A stretch of 64,000 bases of DNA from Symsagittifera roscoffensis. Lineage: Eukaryota > Xenacoelomorpha > Acoela > Convolutidae. The stretch is from contig NC_087066.1 of the NCBI RefSeq assembly GCF_963678635.1, positions 30,819,301 through 30,883,300 of the forward strand, written 5' to 3'. The notes beneath the pieces were generated by a model. The model searched no databases, was not told where the DNA came from, and saw only the letters and a list, made by a program, of their open reading frames with translations. A program made the translations under genes and the position numbers. Shown in pieces: positions 11,820 to 23,800 of the stretch (position 1 is its first letter; each line of letters starts with the position of its first letter).

Positions 11820-12137
11820 CTGTGACCGGTCAGTTAGCAGCAATACCGTAGTCTGTGTCATACATACGGCGTAGTGTCCGTATTCGGGGTCATGGTGCTA
11901 ATCTTGCAGTCTAAGTTACCACTGCTAATTGACACCTGTCGATGATAGTGAATGATTCACGGTTTGGCTTGACACGCTCTCACTCTCTCGCCTTAGCGGT
12001 TGAAAGGTTACGTTGATACCTATCATTTATTTATTAAACCCATTTGTATTTAATTAAATGTCCAATTACTATATTCAATTTACTTTTGTTATGGAAAGTT
12101 TTTACTTGTTTTAGTTCAGTGTTTCTAGTAATATCTC
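11820..12137 (+). repeat. LTR-like repeat, copy 1
   Basis: The block starts TGTGACCGGTCAG and ends CTAGTAATATCTCA. Copies lie at 14022-14336 and 15200-15475. It is followed by TGGCGCAGC, which resembles a retroviral-type tRNA primer-binding site (many begin TGGCG). The TG...CA ends and adjoining PBS-like motif favour an LTR. Similarity to copy 2 extends about 130 bp upstream of 11820, so the true start may be earlier. Confidence 0.55.
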
Positions 12138-12189
12138 ATGGCGCAGCTAGCAGTCGCATAATGTGATGACAGAACAGAATCAAACTTCA

Positions 12190-12560
12190 ACTTTCCAATA
12201 TTTCCACAACAAAAGCTGTGAAATTGTATTATGAAAATACCTTCCACACTCTGTGAAATTGTATGATAGGCATATTTCCTTAAATAAAAATGTGCATTAA
12301 AAATTAAATCAAAATTATGTGTTTTTATCCAAAAACACAATAATTATAGTTTTCTATCAAAAGAAAACCAGGTTGCTAGTGGCAGTTACTGCGCAGGTAA
12401 ACTGCATTTGGCAAATTCACCATGTGTATTGTCAGTTAGAGTTATATATAAAACGAGGCCTCTTTATTTATATGGCTGAAAATTTTTACTTAGAAAGTTT
12501 TGGTGGTTGAGAAAAAGTATATTTTTGTTCTACAAATTTATGTTTATTTTACAATTTGAA
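12190..12560 (+). repeat. Direct repeat unit 2 (partner 11240-11640)
   Basis: Second copy of the unit at 11240-11640, same orientation, with moderate divergence and small indels. It starts about 55 bp after the first LTR-like block. Confidence 0.75.
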
Positions 12561-13139
12561 AAAAGTACTTGCTTGTATTTTTCAAAAGTTTTGAGTAGAA
12601 AACTCAACCAATTTTTGTTATAGACACAAAATATAACGAAATTATAACACGAATTTTCGCAAAAGTTTAATTGAACAAAAATACAAGTTTGCTATCAAAA
12701 AAATGATAAATAATAAATTGCAACAAAATTTTGTTTCTTTTTTGGGAAAAGTGCATATCATACAATTTTCATAGACAAAACTGTTTCATGAAATTTTTTT
12801 TTGTTCAAAATTTTGTTTTGATGCCGAATATGCTCTCATTTGCTCGAGTTAAAAGATTAGAGAAACTGACACTAATTAGTAATTTTTGAATTCCGAACCA
12901 AACTAAAGTAAATTTCAAAACAATACCATTGAAAAAAACTGCTTATTATACAATTTTTAAATATGAAAATTGCTTGATAAGCATATTATCTATAAATTTT
13001 GTGTAGGAAATTGTATGAAGAGCATTTTTTTGTTGATATCTCAAACGGGGAAAATATAACGCATGAGAGTTATCAACCCAACATATTCTTATTCTTAGGA
13101 AATTTATTAACTAAAAAAATTTAAAAAAGAAAACATTGA

Positions 13140-13360
13140 ATTTTTAAAATTAATCTCCAAAAATATTTCACCCACGTGCTGTGTAAATTACCATACCATA
13201 TAAGCATTTTAACTGAAAGTTCCATATAAATTGCCACAGAAAAATTGATCGGAACGATTTCTTAGACGGATTAAAGCGCCGCTAAGACGTGAATAGGACA
13301 AAAAAATCGCTCGTTAATTGGCCCAAGTTGGCCGATTTAGTCAAGTTTTTCGAGTGTTTA
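13140..13360 (-). repeat. Family A, eroded reverse fragment
   Basis: Recognisable reversed blocks are CATATAAATTGCCACA, GGAACGATTTCTTAGACGGA, TCGCTCGTTAATTGGCCC and AGTTGGCC. Both ends are missing. Confidence 0.5.
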
Positions 13361-14021
13361 CAGGTCCCGATTACATTGCGCTGACGCGGTCTCCGTAAAT
13401 ATTTGCACTCCCGGAGGAAACTCTTGGTGCGAAAAATTTTTCAAAAAAAAATTGAAACGGTGGCAAATTCCAACTCATGATTAAAAAATCACCGGATTTT
13501 TATCAGAGTTTTGGTTGATACAATGAATGACTTTTGAGAAGGTGACAAGTCAATACAAGGCATTGCAGAAAATTCCGGAAAAAAAACGATAAAATTTAAA
13601 GAAACTCTCTGAAATTGAGTAAAAAAGACAAAATTTTCTTTTCAAATTGTAATATTTTGAGGTAATTTTGGGCGTAAACAACTCTACTTTTTTCTCAAAC
13701 AACGTCTGGACTTAACTAAAAAAACCGCCCTAAATATACAAAAAATGATAACAATTGAGAAGTCACGTCAAAGTCTAAGCTGAAAATCATAAAAATAACT
13801 TTTTATAAATAAAGTTCATCGTAAATAAGTCAGGCATTTCATTCTTAGTTTCGATTCATTAAACAACTCAAAACTTTCTGACCAATCTTTTTCATATTCA
13901 ATTTGAAATTGTTTATTGAGTCGAAACTAAGATTGATATCCTTTGACATATTCACGATTAAATTTACTGATGTATAGTTTTGTTATGAGTTTTGTAAACG
14001 TGACAAAAGCGCATAGACTGT

Positions 14022-14336
14022 GACCAGTCAATACGCAGCAATACCGTAGTCTGTGTTATACATACGGCGTAGTATCCGTATTCAAGGTCACGGTGCTAAT
14101 CTTGCAGTCTAAATTACCACTGCTAATTGACACCTGTCAATGATTGTGAATGATTCACGGTTTAGCTTGACACGCCCTCACTCTCTCGTCTGAGCGGTTG
14201 AAAGATTACGGCTGATAATATCAATTAATTATTAAACCATTTTGTAACTAATTCAATATCCAGTTTTTTTATACAATTTGATATTTTTATAGAGAGTATT
14301 AACTTAGTTTGGTTCAGTACTTCTAGGGATATCTCA
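14022..14336 (+). repeat. LTR-like repeat, copy 2 (putative 5' LTR)
   Basis: Same block as 11820-12137: starts TGTGACCAGTCAA, ends TAGGGATATCTCA, and is directly followed by TGGCGCAGCC. A coding-like stretch begins within 20 bases of it, and a third copy follows at 15200. That is the layout of an LTR element with a short internal region. Confidence 0.55.
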
Positions 14337-14344
14337 TGGCGCAG

Positions 14345-15195
14345 CCATCAGTAAACAATCTGATAACCTGTATTATTGGGAGAACCTGTATTCTGGGTAA
14401 AAGTATTTGCAGAACCCCCGTTTCCGTGGGGAACATGGATAGGCCAGTTATATCTGGCAAAATCTCTCACAGAAGGTTGTGACGCTAACGTTCTACTATC
14501 AGATCCAGATCCTGTTTTTGATGATCTACCACCAAATACAGAATAAATACAAGCTTCAGAAACACCGGAAGAAACGAATACAAAAATCGAATAATAGAAC
14601 AGCACGAAACGCAGAAGTCACGGAGAGAAATTCTGAAAGGAGAAGACAAGGACCAAAATCGGCTCAATCCTGTATTACCACAAAGCGGATAACCGGGTAA
14701 ATTCAGGCTCTTTTTACCCCCGGAGCCGAAAGGAAGAAAATATTTCTCCAGCACAGCAAATTCCCACACAAACCTGAAAACAATAAATTTCAAATTTTTT
14801 TTAACTTGTGCGAGTTACTTTTCAGGAGAGAGAAAAACTTTATTGTAGAAAGAATGCAACTTTACAACGCGCAGAAGTTTTGTATCTTCGATTATCCGGG
14901 CAAGCGGCAAAATGCGGTTGAATTTAAATTCTTGAAAAGGAAGTAATACGTGATATTTTTATTGCCAAGATTTTTGCATTAGACCAGGCAACACCGTTGA
15001 TGACACCCTAAAAGCAGCGCTACTACACGAAAAAGGATACGCTACGGCTAACGTGTTGCAAAGGCAAAACAGATTCGGAGGTGAGAATTCGAATCAAAAA
15101 TTTTTCCAGGTGAAACAAGAGCCCACTATGTCCATCCAATCGAAGAAAAACTTTCAAAGTAGGATGAACCGAGCACCGATAGTTCCTCAAAACCA
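14345..15195 (+). pseudogene. Putative gag-like remnant between LTR-like repeats
   Basis: Several short frames look translated. The first, from about 14371, reads LLGEPVFWVKVFAEPPFPWG and later CDANVLLSDPDPVFDDLPPN before a stop. The second, at about 14990-15082, reads GNTVDDTLKAALLHEKGYA and continues to NRFGG. The third, at about 15109-15180, reads VKQEPTMSIQSKKNFQSRMN. The position directly after a PBS-like site suggests Gag, but I cannot match a domain. Stops and non-coding stretches (14700-14980) separate the pieces. Confidence 0.35.
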
Positions 15196-15199
15196 TGTT

Positions 15200-15475
15200 A
15201 TTTTAGTATTGTATTTATGGTCACTGTGCTAATCTTGCAGTCCAAGTTACCACTGCTAAATGACACCTGTCAATGATAGTGACGGATTCACGGTTTAGCT
15301 TGACACGATCTCACTCTCTCGCCTTAGCGGTTGAAAGATTACGGTTGATATTATCATTTATTTATTTAACCAATTTGTAACTACTTCAAAATCCAATTTC
15401 TATACAATTTCTATATACAACTTTTGTTATGGAAAGTCTTAACTTAGTTTAGTTCAGTACTTCTAGGGATATCTC
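15200..15475 (+). repeat. LTR-like repeat, copy 3 (5'-truncated, putative 3' LTR)
   Basis: It matches copies 1 and 2 from GGTCACTGTGCTAATCTTGC to TAGGGATATCTCA but lacks about the first 100 bp. It is not followed by the TGGCGCAGC motif, consistent with a 3' LTR running into flanking DNA. Confidence 0.5.
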
Positions 15476-15595
15476 AGGCTGTAAACATAGATCAACCGAT
15501 GACCTAGAATGCGGTCTGTATCGTATGATACTCCCTTTGGAATTTCAAACATTTAAACAGGGTACTTATTGTCAAAATTAGTGTAAGTTCAGAAA

Positions 15596-15985
15596 TTAAT
15601 TTTCTGTTTTGTCTCCTTTCTTCCTTGCTTTTGCATTTGTTTTGGCTTGGTGATGGCTCATTTCACAGTTGAATTTCCGTCTTTTGCGAACGCCAAGGAT
15701 TCGCAAGCCAGCTTTGGCGAGACAGGCTGAGATAATTCTCCTGGTACCAATTGGTCCTCTACCATCTTCACTGCATGTCTGATTGGGCTTCCGAAAAACC
15801 TTGTCTCTTACTCCTATTGGATGCCCTGGTAGACAACAGTGACTCTTGTGGAATCTCGATTGGAGGAGATTCTTGTTGAGCGGAGTTTTCGCAGGGTACC
15901 CTGTGGGTCTCTTTCTGACCTTTTAGACTTAGATGGGCACCAAATGGCTGGCTACTGCTGGAGCATAAGCTAGAATAGAATATCT
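15596..15985 (-). other. Coding-like island, product unknown
   Basis: The minus strand is G+C-rich and protein-like in two adjacent frames. The upstream frame contains SQPFGAHLSLKGQKETHRV and SPPIEIPQESLL. The downstream frame contains GPIGTRRIISACLAKAGLRI and VRKRRKFNCE, then a lysine-rich end and a stop at 15596. A frameshift near 15775 joins them. It lies 0.7 kb downstream of the eag stop codon on the same strand, but no splice path from eag is evident. It may be a decayed gene or retroelement piece; no family was recognised. Confidence 0.35.
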
Positions 15986-16603
15986 TCGGGCTTCGTATGA
16001 CCTAAAAGCGTCAATTTTTTTTGTAAATGGCATGAAAAACTTTATTCAAAAACGCTTATTGAAGAAGTTGAAATTCCGTCTGAGGAAAAACAACACTCCC
16101 GTGCGCAAATTTTTTTTTCGAAGTCCGCACAAAAAGTTTTCAATGGAATGAATAACCGTGTTTTCTGAAGTAATTAATGTAGTAATGAAAGTTCGTTCTG
16201 AAACTTTTCAAATTACCTTACTTAGAACTCTTGATGGTACTGAAAATTTGTAGTATTTTTGTCATAAACATTCATTAAGTAACCAAAAAACGCCTGCTTG
16301 GGGTATTTTGCTTCATTTTAACGGTCTCTTTATCCATCTGTACAAAACATCGAACACCTTGTTGCACATGAGTAGAGTATTCTCACTGGGTCTAGTGTTT
16401 TACGGAGGCAGTCGATAAATCTGTACAAGAATTTAGTACATGACGCAGATAAACCAATAATCCGAAAAAAAAACTTTGAAAAAAATAGCGGTCAGACTAA
16501 TCTCAACACATCTATTGGCGCTTGAAAACATTTCTTTTCAAAGATTTTTGATCTATCTATTTTACTAGCATTGGAAATAACGCGATAAAAAATTATGAAT
16601 TGT

Positions 16604-16609
16604 TTTATT
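16604..16609 (-). promoter_or_regulatory. Candidate eag poly(A) signal
   Basis: AATAAA on the minus strand (TTTATT on plus), about 100 bp downstream of the eag stop codon. The spacing is reasonable for a short 3' UTR, but the hexamer is common in AT-rich DNA. Confidence 0.4.
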
Positions 16610-16709
16610 GCTGATTTATAGACAAAATAAACTTCCAATAAAAATGATTGATTTATGTTACTATGATCATTTACAAAGTGAAAATGTTAGCAAATCTGTC
16701 GCTTATAGC

Positions 16710-17899
16710 TTAAAACTCCGGAATTTTGGATAATGTGACTGGCTTTTCCTCGACGTCTATAAAACTGAAAGAAGTCTCTTCAATTGAAAAAAGATTGGAA
16801 GGCGAGTCGGTTCTAGGTTCGTTGACTCTGCTCGGGTTTTCACCCGACTCAGTTGCTGGTCGCAATTCACTAGGCGTGAAAATGACGTCGCCGAACTTTC
16901 GATCCTCAAATTGGTCTTCGGTTTCATGTTGGCTCGAGCCTGAAAGCGTATCTTGTGGAATCGAGAGCTGAACTGGCTTCATAGGCTCTGGAGGGCGGTT
17001 CGATCCCGTGCCATGCCATGTTTCGTCCCCATTTTCAACCTGGTCATTCTGGTCGGAAGCTCTCGGAACTTTTGGACTTTCGGTTTCGACTTTTTGCTTG
17101 ACAAGAACTTTTTTGGCTGACTTGCGTTCGGATGATGACGAATCTTGTGACAGATTACTCGACTTTGATTGGTTCAGAACTTCATTTGGAACAATGGAAT
17201 CACGGGACAATAAGACTTCATCACCGTCGGGCGCGCTTTCGACCGTTGCTTGTGCCGTTATTGTTTCGTTCGGTTTTTGACTTTGGCCGAGATTCAAATT
17301 GACGCGCAGTTGTCGTTTGGCGCTCCTGATATTGTCGGCAACTTGCATAATTTGGTCATCTAGCTTCTTTAGCTTAGTTTGCATCGACAATGCCTCCATA
17401 ATCATATCTGATCTAATGTCTAGTAAGCTTTTAACCAAAGGATCACATTCGCCGAACGATTTCAACTTTTCTTGTAAATTACGTGGGTTGTAAGTGATAA
17501 TTTCAGCTGAAATTTCTTCTTCGCCGCCTATTCGCACTGTTTTTTGTCCCGAACTTGAGGCTACTTTTCCTGCGTTTCCAGATTTGGTTAAGGTTGCACT
17601 TTTTTCGTCATCAGTGTCCAAAGAGCTTTCACGTTTGTTCGCAATTTTATCCCACATACTTTTCTTCTTATTTTTTGACAAGTGGTTTACAGGGGAGGAG
17701 TTTTCCTCGGCGTGGAGTTTGCTGCCGCTGATTTTCCTCTGCGAAGGAATGACCTTGAAAATGCTGCTGTTGTTGCTGGCTGTGAGGAGGTGTGAACTGT
17801 GGCCTATGGAGTGGCTCTTGTTGTCCCTCTTCTTGAGAGCTGATGCCAGCGAGGGTCGTCTGGAATCGCTTATTTTGTGGTTAACGGAAGGAAGCGCAC
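16710..17899 (-). CDS. eag: eag terminal exon: long C-terminal tail
   Basis: About 395 codons ending KIPEF-stop at 16710. The acceptor is TTCAACAG at 17901-17900. It contains [17 protein letters not shown] (related to the K-S-W-A-R-F block of KCNH1), a coiled-coil segment [20 protein letters not shown], equivalent to the eag C-terminal tetramerising coiled coil, and an acidic Ser/Thr/Pro-rich end ([25 protein letters not shown]). It is longer than the mammalian tail. Confidence 0.9.
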
Positions 17900-20800
17900 C
17901 TGTTGAATAGAAAACACAGAGTAAAAATTAATCAACTCAAAACTTCTTTTTCACATAAACATTTCAGTTTGAGCCAATTTTTGATTCAACAGATTTGTAT
18001 TATAATTGTTTCCTTTTTCATTTGGAAATTCCTGTTTTTTGTTTGAGCCAATCAATTGAATTAGAGCTCCTTAAAGCCAAGATGAAAATTTCATATTTGT
18101 GATTGCTGAAAACATTCAGTTTGAACAGAAAACAGGTACCATTCTGCTTTGGAATATGTCTCTCAGACGATGTATGTCCATGACCCCCTACATCTGAGGC
18201 AGAGGTTGGGGTGGGGGAGGGAGTGGCCGAGGGCAAGATGTTGATGGAGTCCTCATTGGGCACCTTGCCCCTGAATCGGGAGAACAACTTCCTCACGGGG
18301 TGGTCCGCGGGTAGATCCACCGCCGTCTCCTTCCTAGCCGCCATCTCCTGCTCCTTGCGAAGATCTGCAATAGTCTTGAAGCGAACCTGCAATCAGAAAC
18401 AGACCGCATAAATACATTCTGCTCTGTAGACATGGATCGAAACCGGGCATGTTTAGCTTCTGTCCTTTAGGGATGTTAGATCTGTGCCCATCGTTAAGAC
18501 CTACTCTTCTTTTTCAGTTTTTCGAAATTTTGGATATTTGCTGTTCCTTTAAACAATGTGAATACTTTTGGGCAATTCTACGCACTGCATGAGTAAATTA
18601 GGTTTAAAAAGCTGTTGGGTGTTCTAATTTATGCAATATTCGATTATGAATTAATTTTCTGATTCTGCGCATGAATGAAACTTTAAAAAAAAGCAAAATA
18701 AACTAATGGCGTCTGCATGAGTTCAAACCCACGCGTTTTTAATTTCAGTCAATAAAAAAACTAAGAAACATGTAAAATTAGACGGTAAACCTAATCATAT
18801 TAGCTCAAAACAAGTAAAAAGGCAACAACAAAAGATAAAGACTGCTTGAAGCAGATTCGTTTGATTGACATGTATTAGTACTCAAGTCCGCAATCAAATG
18901 ATTAAAAAAATGTTTAATCAGACTAAAAAGCCTCAAATTCTAAAACGCCATTGAAAACAGTTTGACGTCTTTTTGACAATGAATCTTAACAAAATGATTC
19001 AAAAAGGTTTTTTTTTGTGAAAAAAAAAAACAGATTTGAGCTAATTGAGCTAAAAAGATTCGAGCAAAAAAGATTTGAGCTGAAAAAGATTTATTGAATT
19101 CTTTAAACCCAGGGGCAGATCTAGGATTTTCTTGAGGGGGGGGGGGCGGATTTTCAAAATTTTTTTTTTAATTTTGTCCACCTTTTTTTAGGTCGACCAA
19201 ATTGATTTTCCGAGTTCTCTCAAAGCGGTAAAAAGACCGTTTTGGTAAAATTTTCTGCGCCGCAGGCAAAGTTTTGAAATACAGGCAAAAAAAGCGTTTT
19301 CAGGCACTTTTTGAAAATTTTGACCAAAAAACGCGTTTTTTTTTTGTCGCGCGTTTCCCCCTCGAAATTAGTTTTTATTGGCACCGAAGGGGCCTTTAGA
19401 AAAATTTTAGGAAATGTCACCAAAAAAGGATATCTCAAAATAGTACAAAGGAAGACCCAAAGCCAATCCCCCCCCCCCCCCCTAAATCCTCCCACCCAAA
19501 GCTCCCCCCCCCCCCCAAAATCCTCCCCTGTTTAAATCAGATTCTAATAAACAAAGTTTCAGCTTCTTGTTAGCAAAACTAACACGATTAAAAACTATTT
19601 TCGTATCAATAGAAAATGGCAACACTATTCATGAATTAATATTCAAATGAATCTGAAAAGGCTGCGAATGACAAGAATTGGTTGGTTGATGTCTTTTTTT
19701 CGAAGGATGTCCTTTAACTGGGTGACATGCAGTAACTTAGACAGAACACAAATTAGCTTAGATGTCAGTAATGAAACAAAATTTGATCATTATTTTTTTT
19801 GCAAAACTGGCATGTGGGGTGAAAAGCAAAGGCTACCAAAACTTGCCTAAGACAAAATTTCGCAAAAACAAAAAGACTGTATAATGCCGTTGCGTATCAA
19901 AATATTTTTTATAAAGCATTAATTCGAATATTATAAAATCTTTTGGAAATCATTAATTTTATATATATTTTATCTGGAAAACTCCTTCAGAAAAAAAGAA
20001 CCAAATGAATTTTATAAAACAATTGTGCAGTTGGATATTTCAAGCTAATTCACGCGTTTGCAAGACAAAAATGCCATTTTTTTAAATACTAACAATGCCA
20101 AACAACTGTGCTCTGAATATGTTTTTTTTCACGCTGTTCAAATTTCAGCTTTTTTGTGGAAATCATCCCCCCACATGCCATATAAAGTACAACGTGATAG
20201 ATTTTGCTCCTAGTAACAAACCAACTATGGCAAATAAGCTTCCTTCGACCAATCTGTAACGATTTCAAAGACGGATTTAATCTCCGCTTACGCGTTTATC
20301 GCGAGAAATATATCGCGCGTTAAATGTCCAAAATGCCAATCGTTAAACCCCCATATCTATACGAAAAATGATCACCGGTAAAATATCTTTTCAAATTTAA
20401 GCTCAAGACAACAAAAATTACTGAATGATATTAAAAAATTTTGTCAAAAATATCTAGTTAAAAAGTCGAAACTTGTCTGAAGAAAAAACCCACCCCGAGC
20501 ATAAATATTCCGTTACTTTTGTAACGAAAGTCGGAAAAAAACTCGATATAGTAGGCAGCGACCTGGGCACCAAAATCAATTCGTGGTTTTGTAGCTGGTT
20601 TGTGTCTAATTTCATTCAAGAAAAATCAGTGTGTATGGCTGCAATGAGTTATCAATTATGTTTTGCTGTAGCTCTCAATGAGCTATTATTACGACTTTCG
20701 AAGAAAATGACAGAATATTTGTGCCCTGAGCGTTTTTTTTCTCAAGACAAAATTCGACTTTTAAATAGCAATTTTGACAATTGTTTTATACCATTCGAAA

Positions 20801-23800
20801 AATACTGTTGTCCTCAGTTCAATTAAAATAGAATTGACTGTGATAACTTTTCCTAAAAGTATAGAGGTTAAGAGATGGTCAGTTTGATCAATTTTGGACA
20901 AAAACGCGCGATATATCTCGTGCTTTAAACATGTGAGCGGAGATCTAATCCGGGTTAGAAATTGTACCAAGTTTTGAAAATTTCATCATTTATTTCAATT
21001 TAATTACTCCATAGAAGTTAAAACGCAGTCGGAACACTCACGGCTTCCCCCTGATATGAGTTTTGTTTATGATTTGGTAGAGTTGCTTACACTGTTAAAT
21101 TATACTGCTGAATTAGGGATGATCATGGTCGCGAACCAATCTGTTTGAATTTTTTTTTTTGATAAAACAAAGCCAAGTTGAGAAAACATGATTTTTTCCG
21201 GTCCCGAATCTAAATCTTGAGTGTCAGTTTTGACAAATAGCTGTACGTTATTTGGTTAAAAAAATGACGGCAATAATTTTTTAGGGGCGTTTTTGATACA
21301 GTCTGCTAGATCTTGTGAGAAAATAGTTCAGGCGAAAAATATTTTTATTCTGTCCTAAGCGATGAAAAGGACCATTTTCTCTATTGCTGATATTCAAAAA
21401 AGCAAGCTAAGAATTTTTTTCATTTAATGAGCAAGTTTTCAATAAATACACTTAATTTTTGGTTTTAATTTTGAAAAGGATATCCATCTGAGCTAAAATA
21501 TTTTAACGCGAGGGTTTTTATATCAAAATCAGGTTAACTAGTTATTTAAAAGACTATTTCCAATTTCATAGAAAACATCCACCCATCAAAGTCAAATAAG
21601 CTTTATCTTCAGCAAAGCTCTGAATGTTTCCTTTGTCTTCTCAATAGTCTCGAATAACTTCAGGTAAATTGGTGAAGAAAACCTGATATATTTTAATTTT
21701 TTGACAGCCAAAAACCAATACGATGTGGTATACTCGAGTCGTGTCGAAAATTATAATCACAATTAGCTTGCCCCAATATGAAACAACTTTGAGCGCGAGA
21801 TAATTCGACGCGCAAAAGTAAGAGTTAGCCTTTCAACCTCATAGATAAAATCTATGGAAACCCAAAACTTGCTAAAAACTCTAATAAGAAGTTTCGAAAT
21901 TGGTATGAACTAAAAAGTTAACCAAAACAGGTATTCCGTAACTTTCTTTAAAACTTGGAACCAAAAGAACATCTCAAACTAAATAAGTGATAATTCACTT
22001 CGTTAGCAGCACTCAAAAATTTTTCGTGCACGCGCGCCACTTTTTAAGATTAATATACCGCGCACTTTAATTCAGAATGTGAACTGGGCTTGTGGCCAGC
22101 AAATGCATTTAAATTGCATTCAAGTTCAAAAATGTAAATGAAAAAGCAAAATGTTGTCGGATAAAGTTTTCGTGCATTCGGTCCTTCGCACATGAGGGGG
22201 GACTTCTGTTACCTACCCTGTGTCTGAGGTTGAATGCGAGCACTAGGTTGCGGGAGAAAGAGGTAGCGAATGACTCATAGAAGCGGAGGATCTCGACCAG
22301 TGCCTCCCTGGATATGATGTGCAGATCAGTGTAGGTGAGAGCCCGCACATTCACAGCACTCTGGCCCACATTCGACTCCAGCCAGAACTTGTCCCCAATC
22401 ACATCCCCTTTGCCTGCAAAGTTACAATCGATGCTCAAAAATATTTAGTAGCTCAATTCAAAATCTGTAGCCAATTTGAACCAACGTCAAACGAAGTTTA
22501 TGAATAGCTTATACCAGAAGCTTATGAATAGTTTTCGAAAAACTTTTATTAGGAGCCTGCGAGAAAAGAAGAGCGTCTATTAGACAATAAATAGAAATTT
22601 TAGTTGACTTTAAAATCCAATTTGAATTTTTTTGGTGACGTCAATTTTCAGGGAACTTCGTGCGAATTCCAGGAGTCTTGGAGTGAATTGAAAAAGACTG
22701 AATTTATGCTACAGGACTAACCCAGTATGGCCACGACCTCATCGTCTTGTATGACTTCTAGTGACCCACTGGCAATGAAGCACAGTTCCTCTATGCTCTC
22801 CCCAGTGTGGAACAGGAGGTCGCCCGGGGCACTGTGGTGCATCTCGAAGTTGATGGCCAGTGCCCGCAGACACCCCTCCGAGGCCAGGCGGAAGGCGGGG
22901 TGCTCCCGCAGAATGTGTCTGTTCAGGTGGATACTCAGGTCTGCTCGCATGTCTTTGGGTGTGTAATTCATCACCTGCACACCAAATCAATCAAGTTGTA
23001 TTTTAGAGGCAACATTTTTTGAAAATAAGGATTGTTTGCTGAGGTTATGGAAAAAAATTGGCCTAAACTATAAAATTATCAATTCAATTTTTGAGAAAAT
23101 TAGGTGAAACACTAGAGTTCTTTCAGTTTTTGACCTGGCAGATCGTTTTTTTGTCCTACTGTTATTTCTAGATAAACAAAATAGTAAAATTATATTAAAA
23201 AAAGCAATCGGCCCAAGCGGGTCTCGAACTGACTTTGTCGGTGTTGACTCCTTTGGTCATGGCCCAGGTGGACACTACATAGTCCATGACTCTCTCTGCC
23301 AGATCCTTGGGCACCTGGTACAACTTCATGAACTCGCGAATGTCATTCAACATCTCGTGGTACCTGAATTAGGGACATTGTTCCGAGCCAAAGCAAGACT
23401 AAAACGCTATTCATTAGCAAAAAGACAACTTTACAAGGCACAACTCGTAACGCTTTTTGGAACTTTTAACGTCATTAGCCTCATTTTCAAAATTTCATAT
23501 ATGAGCGAGGTCTTTTTTTTGGATATCGGAGCGGGTGTGCGTTCCATGGAAAATTTCGCTTGCTTCTCAATTTGACCATTCCTATTTTCCCGGTTCAATT
23601 ACTAGTTTCCTCTAATTGTGTTGATAACAAATGAATAATGATTAATGATAACAAATAAATAATAAATTGTTTAAAATCTGCTCCAGTTTGTTCTGACCTT
23701 GTGGACTGTGAGCTCATCTGCTGGAACATGGTGGTGACATTACCAAATATGGTAGCGTACAGGAGAGACCCGACGAACATGAGTATGATGCAGAATATCT

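Larger units (their letters stand above)
18387..22216 (-). other. eag: eag intron with repeats
   Basis: A 3.8-kb intron between the CNBHD exon and the post-CNBHD exon. It contains a hAT-type MITE (19110-19530) and two diverged family A copies facing each other (20150-20538 and 20690-21062). No coding exon was seen in the rest. Confidence 0.7.

Noticed and set aside
17494-17910. A 138-codon plus-strand open frame across the last eag exon
   Set aside because: It is antisense to the well-supported terminal exon of eag and has no family signature.
20473-20826. A 117-codon plus-strand open frame in an eag intron
   Set aside because: It spans the junction of two family A repeat copies, and the encoded residues correspond to repeat consensus, not to a conserved protein.
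22727-23022. Plus-strand open frames over the CNBHD exon
   Set aside because: They are antisense shadows of the conserved eag exon at 22722-22974.
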